A DNA stretch of 11,273 nucleotides. Source: Clostridiales bacterium. Lineage in GTDB: Bacteria > Bacillota > Clostridia > Oscillospirales > Oscillospiraceae. The first letter of the stretch is position 1; each line of letters begins with the position of its first letter. Shown here in pieces: positions 5,988-11,273 of this stretch. A model generated the notes under the pieces. That model ran no database searches, was not told where the DNA came from, and was given only the letters and a program-made list of their open reading frames with translations. Both the position numbers and the translations under genes were made by a program. Location: positions 371-11,643 of the forward strand of contig DPHR01000102.1 of NCBI GenBank assembly GCA_003522945.1, read 5' to 3'.

Positions 5988-6002
5988 GCGGAGGTTGCTT
6001 TT

Positions 6003-6638
6003 ATGACGGGACCCGATCCAAACAGCATCTATCCCAACGAGAACATCCGGCAGGTCGTGTACATCAAAAACGTCATTTCCCGGCCGAATATCCTTGTCGG
6101 GGATTACACGTATTACGACGACATAGACGGCGCGGAAAAGTTTGAGGAACACGTCACGCACCATTATGATTTCCTCGGCGACATGCTCATCATCGGGAAA
6201 TTCTGCGCCATTGCCCGCGGCATTGAGTTTATTATGAACGGCGCGAACCACCGCATGAACAGCGTAACGACCTACCCCTTCAACATCATGGGCGGCGGCT
6301 GGGAGAAGTTTGCCCCAAAGCTCGATGATCTGCCGCTGAAAGGCGACACGGTCGTCGGGAACGACGTGTGGATCGGGCAGAACGTAACGGTGCTGCCGGG
6401 CGTACACATCGGCGACGGTGCTATCATCGCCGCCAACTCCGTTGTGGCGAAGGACGTTCCGCCGTACTGCATCGCAGGCGGCAATCCCTGCCGGGTCATC
6501 CGCCGCCGGTTCGACGAAGAGCTCACGGCGTATCTTCTGGAGCTCCAATGGTGGGATTGGGACGCGGAAAAAATCTTCCGCAACATGGAAGCACTCTGCA
6601 GCGGCGATCTTGAGAAGATCCGGAATATAAAAGAATGA
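6003..6638 (+). CDS. Vat/CatB-like hexapeptide-repeat acetyltransferase
   Basis: This belongs to the xenobiotic acetyltransferase group, trimeric left-handed beta-helix enzymes that use acetyl-CoA. It resembles Vat streptogramin A acetyltransferases and type B chloramphenicol acetyltransferases throughout its 211 residues. Matching segments are the start GPDPNSIYP (3-11), VGDYTYYDD (32-40), IGKFCAIARG (64-73), IMNGANHRM (77-85) with the catalytic His83, TYPFN (90-94), GWEKFAPKLDDLPLKGDT (99-116), hexapeptide repeats (GNDVWIG to GAIIAANSVV, 119-148), GGNPCRVIRRRF (159-170) and WWDWD (183-187). The ATG at 6003 has GGAGG at a good distance. Whether it acts on an antibiotic is unknown: chromosomal homologues are common in Clostridia and many have no tested substrate. 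Confidence 0.88.
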   Translation: MTGPDPNSIYPNENIRQVVYIKNVISRPNILVGDYTYYDDIDGAEKFEEHVTHHYDFLGDMLIIGKFCAIARGIEFIMNGANHRMNSVTTYPFNIMGGGWEKFAPKLDDLPLKGDTVVGNDVWIGQNVTVLPGVHIGDGAIIAANSVVAKDVPPYCIAGGNPCRVIRRRFDEELTAYLLELQWWDWDAEKIFRNMEALCSGDLEKIRNIKE

Positions 6639-6647
6639 GGTAAAGCG

Positions 6648-6677
6648 AAGCCCCGAGCTTTTGAAAGCCCGGGGCTT
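6648..6677 (+). terminator. Hairpin after the acetyltransferase gene
   Basis: AAGCCCCG (6648-6655) and CGGGGCTT (6670-6677) form an 8-bp stem that continues inward past one mismatch as GCTT/AAGC. It begins 9 bases after the stop codon. There is no T run, so termination may be incomplete. Confidence 0.55.
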
Positions 6678-6751
6678 GCCGCATATTATCCGGACGGGAT
6701 GGGGAAAATGTCAGAAAAAGAGAAATCTGGACTCGATATATAAAATATATA

Positions 6752-6760
6752 TGTTATAAT
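6752..6760 (+). promoter_or_regulatory. Extended -10 promoter of the DUF6273 unit
   Basis: TGTTATAAT combines a perfect TATAAT (6755-6760) with an extended -10 TG. No good -35 is visible at 16-18 bases. The surrounding AT-rich tract (6735-6760) contrasts with the GC-rich flanks. It lies 46 bases before the ATG at 6807. Confidence 0.65.
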
Positions 6761-6806
6761 GAGGTTATCAATTTTACCCTGAGAAATATAAATGGAGGGT
6801 CGATCT

Positions 6807-7046
6807 ATGGTGGGTGTGTTTGTTCTTGTTGCCATTGCGGATATCGTGGTGGCGTATTTCATCGGAAATGAATTTGAGTTTATCGCAAAGGAAAAAGGGT
6901 ATACGAGCAAACGGTATTTCTGGTGGACGTTCCTGTTTGGCCTTGTCGGCATCCCGATGGTCATTGCACTGCCGGATCGGCGGAAAGGCGCGGGCACGAC
7001 GTCCGGCAGTGCGCCGGTGAACGACGATGAAATCCCGGAGATTTGA
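6807..7046 (+). CDS. Small membrane protein with two predicted helices
   Basis: This 79-residue protein is mostly membrane: segment one spans about residues 2-18 (GVFVLVAIADIVVAYFI), a basic loop carries EKGYTSKRYF, segment two spans about 38-53 (WWTFLFGLVGIPMVIAL), and the hydrophilic tail is acidic at its end (NDDEIPEI). I do not recognise a named family. Short proteins of this shape accompany zinc-ribbon/DUF6273 proteins in Clostridia, but that is an impression. The start at 6807 is chosen because GGAGGG (6794-6799) sits 7 bases upstream; the in-frame ATG at 6792 overlaps that site and is rejected. Its stop overlaps the ribosome site of the next gene, so the two are probably translated together. 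Confidence 0.75.
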   Translation: MVGVFVLVAIADIVVAYFIGNEFEFIAKEKGYTSKRYFWWTFLFGLVGIPMVIALPDRRKGAGTTSGSAPVNDDEIPEI

Positions 7047-7055
7047 GGTGCGGAT

Positions 7056-8573
7056 ATGAGCGAGAGATATACGCGCCTTTTTGCGCTGGAAGAGAATCTT
7101 TATTCAGAGGGTTCCCCTGTCATAATTTCTGCGGGTGCGCTGCTTAAAGATAATCAGAGCGGAGCGATACTCGTCCAGCTGAAAGTCAAGAACATCAGCC
7201 GGCGACGCCTGAGGGCAGCTATCGTCCGCATTTTCTCCTATGATTCATTTGGCAAGCCGACAGGCACAGAGGAGAAAGAATACCTTGACTTAATGGTTGT
7301 GCGTGGAGAGGAGTTTGGTCAGAAAGTTCTGATTCCGGTGTCGAATGCGGCGGCGCGTTCGTTTACCGCGACGGTGACCTGTGTCGGTTTCACCGACGGT
7401 ACGGTCTGGAATTACGCCGACGAAGAACAGTCTGTTTTGCCGAATCCGAGACTTCTTGCAAAGGAACTGAAAGATTCGGAGTTGCTGAAGCAGTATCGAC
7501 TGAAATACGGAGCAAACGCGCAGGTGTTGCCAGAAGAGTATAAAGATATCTGGTATTGCACCTGCGGTGCGATCAACCATGCATGTGAGGAAGTCTGTTA
7601 CCTTTGCGGACAGAAAAAGGCCGATGTTTTTCCGCTGAACATTGAGGCGCTGGAGAAAGAAAAGTGCGCGCGTCTGTACATAGAGAAGGAAAAGGCTGCA
7701 GAGGAAGAGGCGGAACGCAAGAAAGCAGCGGCAACTAGATTAAATCGTATAAAAAGAATCGCTCGGGCAGTTGCACCGATTCTCTGCGTCTGCATCGTGT
7801 TTGTAATTGTTTTGACACAGGTGATTCTTCCACAGCGGAGAAATACGGATACGAGAGATGTCGGAGGAAATGATCCCTCATGTGCGATATCGGAAGAAAC
7901 TGGGAAAGAGATTGCGGACGGAGAGCAGAACAAACCGCATCAGGAGGAAAAAAACCTCGCAGAAGTGGAAGCTGGGGATATTGTTTCTTTCGGGTTGTAT
8001 GAACAGGACAACGCTGAATCAAATGGAAAGGAAAAAATCAAATGGATCGTGCTGACAAAGGAAGAAAACAGACTGCTTGTTATCAGCCGTTACGCCCTGG
8101 ATTGTCAACCCTATAACGCGAGATATGTTGATACCACATGGGAAGTCTGCACACTTCGTAGATGGTTGAACGAGGAATTCTTCCAGATGGCCTTCTCTGA
8201 TTCGGAAAAAGAGAAGATCTCCACGGTAACAGTGGCCGCAGACCCAAATCCCGATTACAGTACAGATCCTGGCGAAGAGACAAGTGACAAAGTTTTCCTT
8301 CTCAGCATCAAAGAGGTAAATGAGTACTTTCACAGCGACGAGGATAGAATTTGTGAAGCGACAGATTATGCAGAAGAAAACGGCGGCTTGACAAGTGATG
8401 GCTATACCAAAAACGGTGAAGCCACCTGCTGGTGGTGGCTACGTTCGCCCGGTTTCTTTCAGAATAGTGCTGCTCGCGTACACTATGACGGCAGTATCTA
8501 CTGTTCCGGCCGAGGTGTCGGTGATACTGGCGGTTGTGTCCGCCCTGCTATGTGGATCGATCTTGAGGCCTAA
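7056..8573 (+). CDS. Zinc-ribbon, single-pass membrane protein with C-terminal DUF6273 domain
   Basis: The protein has 505 residues. Residues 1-150 form a beta-rich region (AILVQLKVKNIS, LIPVSNAAARSFTATVTCVGF). A RanBP2-like zinc ribbon follows, W166-x-C168-x-C170-G with N174 and C181-x-x-C184, then a charged helix (195-235), one membrane segment (about 238-258, APILCVCIVFVIVLTQVI) and a polar linker. The C-terminal DUF6273 domain (about 305-505) has IKWIVLTKE, LLVISRYALDC, WLNEEFFQMAF, DKVFLLSIKEV, WWWLRSPGF and GGCVRPAMWIDL. DUF6273 resembles the C-type-lectin-like fold of some surface and variable proteins. The N-terminal half is probably cytoplasmic and the DUF6273 domain outside. The ATG follows GAGGTG, which overlaps the upstream stop. 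Base composition is visibly more AT-rich than neighbouring genes. The function is unknown; binding of an extracellular ligand is a guess. Confidence 0.85.
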   Translation: MSERYTRLFALEENLYSEGSPVIISAGALLKDNQSGAILVQLKVKNISRRRLRAAIVRIFSYDSFGKPTGTEEKEYLDLMVVRGEEFGQKVLIPVSNAAARSFTATVTCVGFTDGTVWNYADEEQSVLPNPRLLAKELKDSELLKQYRLKYGANAQVLPEEYKDIWYCTCGAINHACEEVCYLCGQKKADVFPLNIEALEKEKCARLYIEKEKAAEEEAERKKAAATRLNRIKRIARAVAPILCVCIVFVIVLTQVILPQRRNTDTRDVGGNDPSCAISEETGKEIADGEQNKPHQEEKNLAEVEAGDIVSFGLYEQDNAESNGKEKIKWIVLTKEENRLLVISRYALDCQPYNARYVDTTWEVCTLRRWLNEEFFQMAFSDSEKEKISTVTVAADPNPDYSTDPGEETSDKVFLLSIKEVNEYFHSDEDRICEATDYAEENGGLTSDGYTKNGEATCWWWLRSPGFFQNSAARVHYDGSIYCSGRGVGDTGGCVRPAMWIDLEA

Positions 8574-8580
8574 AGGCTTC
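8565..8580 (+). other. Small hairpin containing the stop codon of the DUF6273 gene
   Basis: GAGGCC (8565-8570) and GGCTTC (8575-8580) pair over 6 bp with one G·T wobble around the loop TAAA, which includes the TAA stop. Diversity-generating retroelements often have a short stem with a 4-base loop just beyond the variable region. This position fits, but such a hairpin can arise by chance. Confidence 0.35.
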
Positions 8581-8690
8581 CTCTGACGAGGGAGCTGTCA
8601 GCGAAGCGAGGGATCGTCTCAAACTCCGCGTAGACCGACCATCCCTCTGTTACGTCGTTATGCGCCGTAAAGCCGTCCCTTACGCAGGAA
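8576..8690 (+). repeat. Palindromic intergenic repeat of gut Clostridia type
   Basis: The element has nested inverted arms. The outer pair is CCTCTGACGAGGGA (8580-8593) with TCCCTTACGCAGG (8676-8688), imperfect. The inner pair is GAGGGATCGTC (8608-8618) with GACCATCCCTC (8637-8647), 11 bp with one mismatch. The wording (CTCTGACGAGGGAGCTGTCA, then GCGAAGC, GAGGGAT) matches a dispersed intergenic repeat I associate with Faecalibacterium-like genomes. It codes for nothing and is probably a MITE-like or structured RNA element. Confidence 0.65.
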
Positions 8691-8703
8691 CTTTATAAAA
8701 CGT

Positions 8704-8735
8704 AAAAGCAGCAGCTCGTCGGAGCTGCTGCTTTT
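8704..8735 (+). terminator. Bidirectional terminator between convergent genes
   Basis: AAAAGCAGCAGCTC (8704-8717) and GAGCTGCTGCTTTT (8722-8735) form a perfect 14-bp palindrome with a GTCG loop. The T run follows the GC-rich stem on both strands, so it can end transcription from the DUF6273 gene on the plus strand and the lipoprotein gene on the minus strand. Confidence 0.9.
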
Positions 8736-8749
8736 GCATAGTTAATGGA

Positions 8750-10609
8750 TCACTCGCTCAGCGGCGTGATGCCGCAGCTGGTGAGGAATGTATCCGAAAG
8801 GGGAGAGCCGAACCAGTTATAGAGCCGCCGGGCGGGACTGTCCTCCGGCTCATCGCTGCGAATGACGACATAGCCCTTCGTGCCGAGCGGGTAATCGCCG
8901 GTGCGGACATTCCCCGGCGTGGCGCTGTAGCCGTTCAGCGAGAAGGCGAGCAGCGCTTCGTTGGAATAGACGTCGTTCAGATACGTCATAATGCTGTACC
9001 CGATGGCGTAGGGATCGTCGAGACAGGCGGAGACGAGCGTGCTCATCTCGTCGAGCCGCTCAAAGCCGAGCGCCTCATAATCCGGAACATCCTCGCCTTT
9101 GAATACCATCTTTTCAAAAAGCCGCTGGCTGCCGGACTGATCGTCGCGGTAAAGCACGCGGATCGCGTGATCCGCACCGCCGAGCTCGCTCCAGTTGGTG
9201 ATCTCGCCGCGGAAAATGGCGCGTACCTGATCGAGCGTCAGGTCGGTGACGCCGCATGCGCTGTTCCCGATGAACACCAGTCCGTCGCCGCCGTAGAGCT
9301 TCATTTCGACCTCCAGGCCGCGCTCGGCGAGATAGGCCTTTTCTTCATCGGTGGGCGCGGCGAGCAGGGCGATGTCCGCCTTCTTATCGGCAATGTTCAG
9401 CCAGGCGCCGTGCGTCGTGGAGCAGAGCGGCTCCGCCCCGCCGTAGCCGGTGTCAAGACAGAAGAAACGGTAGATGTTCTGCACCAACGGCTTTCTCGCT
9501 GTAGAGGAGTCCATAACCGGGAAATCGCCGTCGGCAAACAGTTCGCTGTACAGACCGTTTAGATCGACAATGTACAGTTTGGCCGATTCCATATCAAGGA
9601 CAATGTACGTTGTTGTGTTTGTCCAGCCGTAATCGCCGGCCTCAACACTGGCGCTGCACGAGATCAGAACCTTGCCGTCGCGGGCAGAGGCGACATAACG
9701 GGTGGTTTCGGCCTGCGGGAGATCCAGCGTCAGTCGCTCGCTGCCGCAGACAAGATTGAGCGCAAAGTTTGTCTGATAGTTTCCTTCGACGAGGTAGGTG
9801 TCGTTGTAGGCGTGTAGAATGTTGTCGTTCACAGTAAAATATCCGCTCAAAATACTGATTGCACCATTGACAGGGTCGACGCGCATCTGAACACCGCGGC
9901 TGCTGTCACTGATGAAGTAGTTATCCGAGGAGTTGTAAGACGGATAGCAGTACGGGTCCAAAATGTCTGTCCACAGCTTTTCCAAAGAAGGAAGTACATA
10001 GCCGGTGATGCGGCAGGTATCTCCGGAGTAATCACTGCCGATCAAAACATCGCCGGACACACAGACGTCGCCGAAATACTCCCCCGGGAAGATCTCCACC
10101 GGCTCTTTGCCGTCTTCGCAGAGATAGAGCTTCGATTCGCGGATACTGTAATATTCGCCGACGAAGCCGCCGGAGAACGCGTGGATGCGGTGGAATAGCT
10201 GCGTGCCGGCAGGTAGAATCTCCTCGACCTCACCGGTTCGGATATCGACACGTGCCACGCTGCCGTCGTCAAAGGAAGCGAGCACGCTGTCACCGTCCTG
10301 ATCGAAGCAGTTGGTGTACTTGTCAACGAGCAGCCTGCCCTCGCCCCCGCCGGCCGGGAAAGCGTACAGACGGGAGGATTCCAGCGTCACGCAGAAGAAC
10401 GGTTCGTCCGTGGACGCGGGCGTTGCGCTGAGCGGAAGCACTCCGGTTGCGTTGCCGGAGCTTGCATAAGCATCGCCGGCAGAGGCGTCGCCCCAGCTCG
10501 CATACGCGTCGCCGGAAGAGGCGTTGCCGCTGCTGGCGTTCGGCGCGCCGCAGGCGCACAGCACAAGAAGCAGCGCCAGAGACAGAAACAGGGTTGTCAG
10601 CTTTTTCAT
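8750..10609 (-). CDS. Lipoprotein with N-terminal beta-rich domain and C-terminal PstS-like binding domain
   Basis: The 619-residue chain begins with a lipoprotein signal (MKKLTTLFLSLALLLVLCAC), Cys20 being the likely lipidated residue (L-C-A-C-G). Residues 24-54 are a low-complexity S/G/A/D linker with repeats. Residues about 66-350 are beta-rich with propeller-like phrases (SSRLYAFPAGG, DDGSVARVDIRTGEVEEIL), suggesting a degenerate beta-propeller. Residues about 360-619 resemble PstS/PBP-like phosphate-binding proteins: FPVMDSSTARKPL (363-375), KADIALLAAPT, DGLVFIGNSACGVTDLTLDQ (442-461), FRGEITNWSELGG (466-478), DDQSGSQRLFEKMV (489-502) and YPLGTKGYVVIRSD (573-586). No pstC, pstA, pstB or sensor kinase lies beside it, so phosphate uptake is unproven; ligand sensing at the cell surface is equally possible. 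The ATG has AGGAGA upstream. A strong terminator follows. Confidence 0.85.
   Translation of the reverse strand: MKKLTTLFLSLALLLVLCACGAPNASSGNASSGDAYASWGDASAGDAYASSGNATGVLPLSATPASTDEPFFCVTLESSRLYAFPAGGGEGRLLVDKYTNCFDQDGDSVLASFDDGSVARVDIRTGEVEEILPAGTQLFHRIHAFSGGFVGEYYSIRESKLYLCEDGKEPVEIFPGEYFGDVCVSGDVLIGSDYSGDTCRITGYVLPSLEKLWTDILDPYCYPSYNSSDNYFISDSSRGVQMRVDPVNGAISILSGYFTVNDNILHAYNDTYLVEGNYQTNFALNLVCGSERLTLDLPQAETTRYVASARDGKVLISCSASVEAGDYGWTNTTTYIVLDMESAKLYIVDLNGLYSELFADGDFPVMDSSTARKPLVQNIYRFFCLDTGYGGAEPLCSTTHGAWLNIADKKADIALLAAPTDEEKAYLAERGLEVEMKLYGGDGLVFIGNSACGVTDLTLDQVRAIFRGEITNWSELGGADHAIRVLYRDDQSGSQRLFEKMVFKGEDVPDYEALGFERLDEMSTLVSACLDDPYAIGYSIMTYLNDVYSNEALLAFSLNGYSATPGNVRTGDYPLGTKGYVVIRSDEPEDSPARRLYNWFGSPLSDTFLTSCGITPLSE
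10448..10540 (-). repeat. In-gene degenerate tandem repeat encoding the lipoprotein linker
   Basis: This stretch encodes repeated copies of SGDAYASxG and related (N/D)ASSG units just after the lipidation site: SSGNASSGDAYASWGDASAGDAYASSGNA in two near-identical blocks. The DNA copies have diverged at third positions, so the repeat seems old or selected at protein level. It probably forms a flexible spacer from the membrane. Confidence 0.6.
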
Positions 10610-10674
10610 ATGGTTTCTCCTTTTTTTGAAGAAGTTTACACCCTATAGACGAGGACTTCTGCCAATCGGTTCGT

Positions 10675-10712
10675 AAAAAAATACAGCGGAGCCTCAAAAG
10701 AGACTCCGCTGT
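10675..10712 (-). terminator. Rho-independent terminator of the copper ATPase/HMA gene
   Basis: In minus-strand sense ACAGCGGAG and CTCCGCTGT (plus 10704-10712 and 10683-10691) make a 9-bp stem. It extends past one mismatch by CTC/GAG with a 4-base loop, and is followed by ATTTTTTT. This is a textbook terminator 16 bases past the stop codon, and it separates this gene from the lipoprotein gene downstream on the same strand. Confidence 0.9.
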
Positions 10713-10727
10713 GCTGCGTGCGCGGTC

Positions 10728-10952
10728 TTACACCGTTTCGGTGTGCACGGCCTTGACGGTATACCCGGCGGCCTCGATGACTTCCTTGACCTTCGCCTCG
10801 TCCGGCTTTTCGGCGGAGATGAACTCGGTCTTATTCGCGGTGTGGTCGGAAACGGGGTTCTCGGCGGCGAAGGCTTTGGAGAGCGCCTCATTGACGTGCT
10901 TTTCGCACATGTGGCACATCATGCCCTCAACGGTGACGGTGGTTTTGTACAT
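10728..10952 (-). CDS. Possible free CopZ-like copper chaperone from an internal start
   Basis: Within the copper ATPase frame the codons for HKEEKT spell AAGGAGG (plus 10961-10967), 8 bases before an ATG at 10952. Starting there gives a complete 74-residue HMA protein: MYKTTVTVEGMMCHMCEKHV, a shortened central region, and DEAKVKEVIEAAGYTVKAV. Free chaperones of this size and fold (CopZ-type) hand Cu+ to the pump and to regulators. The sequence of its second half (SDHTANKTEFISAEKPDEAKV) fits a variant HMA subgroup seen in gut Clostridia rather than classical CopZ. Whether the product is free, fused, or both cannot be told from sequence; an annotation pipeline would report only the longer frame. 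Confidence 0.6.
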   Translation of the reverse strand: MYKTTVTVEGMMCHMCEKHVNEALSKAFAAENPVSDHTANKTEFISAEKPDEAKVKEVIEAAGYTVKAVHTETV

Positions 10953-11273
10953 GGTTTTTTCCTCCTTATGATCAGTTGCGGTATTCGTTTCCTGCGGCGC
11001 GGCGGTGAACTCGTCCGGGAGCGTCACCGGCTGCCTGTGCTTATCGTGTTTTGCTTCGTGCAGACGGAAGAGATTGAGCCGCAGCGCGTTCGTCACGACG
11101 CAGAAGCTCGAAAGACTCATCGCGAGCGCCCCGAACATCGGCTGAAGCGTCCAGCCGAAGATCGGGATCCATACGCCCGCGGCGAGCGGGATGCCGATGA
11201 TATTATAGATGAACGCCCAGAAAAGATTCTCACGAATGTTGCGCAGCGCCGCGCGGCTGAGCCGGATGGCGGC
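10728..11273 (-). CDS. copA: Cu+ P-type ATPase, C-terminal part with fused HMA domain (5' end outside the window)
   Basis: Only the last 181 residues are in the window; the frame is open to the edge. Residues 1-70 are the end of a P1B-1 copper pump: AAIRLSRAALRNIRENLFWA leads into the seventh membrane helix with YN (IYNIIGIPLAAG), then the eighth with MSLSSFCVVTNALRL. The YN and M-x-x-S-S signatures are those of Cu+ exporters. The frame then continues through a charged linker (about 71-107, HDKHRQPV to HKEEKT) into an HMA domain (108-181) with the metal motif GMMCHMC. Most copper ATPases carry HMA domains at the N-terminus; a C-terminal one is less usual. The pump exports Cu+ from the cytoplasm, and the HMA domain would bind and pass Cu+. 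Calling it copA rests on these C-terminal motifs only. Confidence 0.88.
   Translation of the reverse strand, partial: AAIRLSRAALRNIRENLFWAFIYNIIGIPLAAGVWIPIFGWTLQPMFGALAMSLSSFCVVTNALRLNLFRLHEAKHDKHRQPVTLPDEFTAAPQETNTATDHKEEKTMYKTTVTVEGMMCHMCEKHVNEALSKAFAAENPVSDHTANKTEFISAEKPDEAKVKEVIEAAGYTVKAVHTETV
10961..10967 (-). promoter_or_regulatory. Internal ribosome-binding site for the HMA domain
   Basis: AAGGAGG in minus-strand sense is 8 bases (AAAAAACC) from an in-frame ATG. It is among the best Shine-Dalgarno sites in the window although it lies inside a longer open frame. Confidence 0.7.

Noticed and set aside
5526..6548. 340-residue minus-strand frame across mtnA and the acetyltransferase
   Set aside because: It spans two genes on the opposite strand and has the composition of a shadow frame.
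8863..10609. Complete phosphate ABC transporter locus
   Set aside because: Only the binding-protein-like domain is present; the flanking genes are a DUF6273 protein and a copper ATPase.
1..11273. CRISPR array, tRNA or rRNA genes
   Set aside because: No spaced direct repeats and no tRNA-like or rRNA-like segments were seen on either strand by eye; a tRNAscan or Rfam search would settle it.

Overview
The window looks like chromosomal DNA of a gut-type Clostridia (Oscillospiraceae/Ruminococcaceae-like) bacterium. This is judged from moderately high G+C coding sequence, Shine-Dalgarno sites of the AGGAGG type, zinc-ribbon/DUF6273 membrane proteins, and a palindromic intergenic repeat of a kind common in that group. 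The assignment is an inference from style; no rRNA or other marker is present.

Layout. Bases 1-660 hold a decayed IS200-type insertion sequence whose transposase has lost its start and carries two nonsense codons. It sits against the 3' end of a minus-strand housekeeping pair, prs-pth (PRPP synthetase, peptidyl-tRNA hydrolase). A divergent intergenic region (about 2236-2423) carries the prs and prfB promoters. prfB (release factor 2, without the usual programmed frameshift) and a CorA-type metal transporter follow on the plus strand. From 4522 to 4928 there is gene debris: a good promoter leads into a broken TetR-type regulator start, which runs into a short hydrophobic reading frame that may be the tail of a membrane protein. 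mtnA then starts from its own promoter and is followed by a Vat/CatB-like hexapeptide acetyltransferase. A further promoter drives a two-gene unit: a small two-helix membrane protein and a 505-residue zinc-ribbon/transmembrane/DUF6273 protein. After a palindromic repeat and a strong bidirectional terminator, the minus strand carries a large lipoprotein with a PstS-like substrate-binding domain. The right edge holds the 3' end of a Cu+ P-type ATPase gene, whose reading frame continues into a heavy-metal-associated (HMA) domain.

How genes relate. prs and pth are nearly contiguous (9 bp apart) and probably cotranscribed. mtnA and the acetyltransferase are 15 bp apart. The small membrane protein and the DUF6273 protein are coupled through a ribosome-binding site that overlaps the upstream stop codon. 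The most interesting point is at the right edge. The HMA domain is fused in frame to the copper ATPase, yet has its own near-perfect Shine-Dalgarno site and ATG, so one gene may yield both a fused pump and a free copper chaperone. Other points worth checking are the SPF-to-SPY change in RF2, the DUF6273 C-terminus as a possible diversity-generating-retroelement target, and the TetR/membrane-protein deletion scar.
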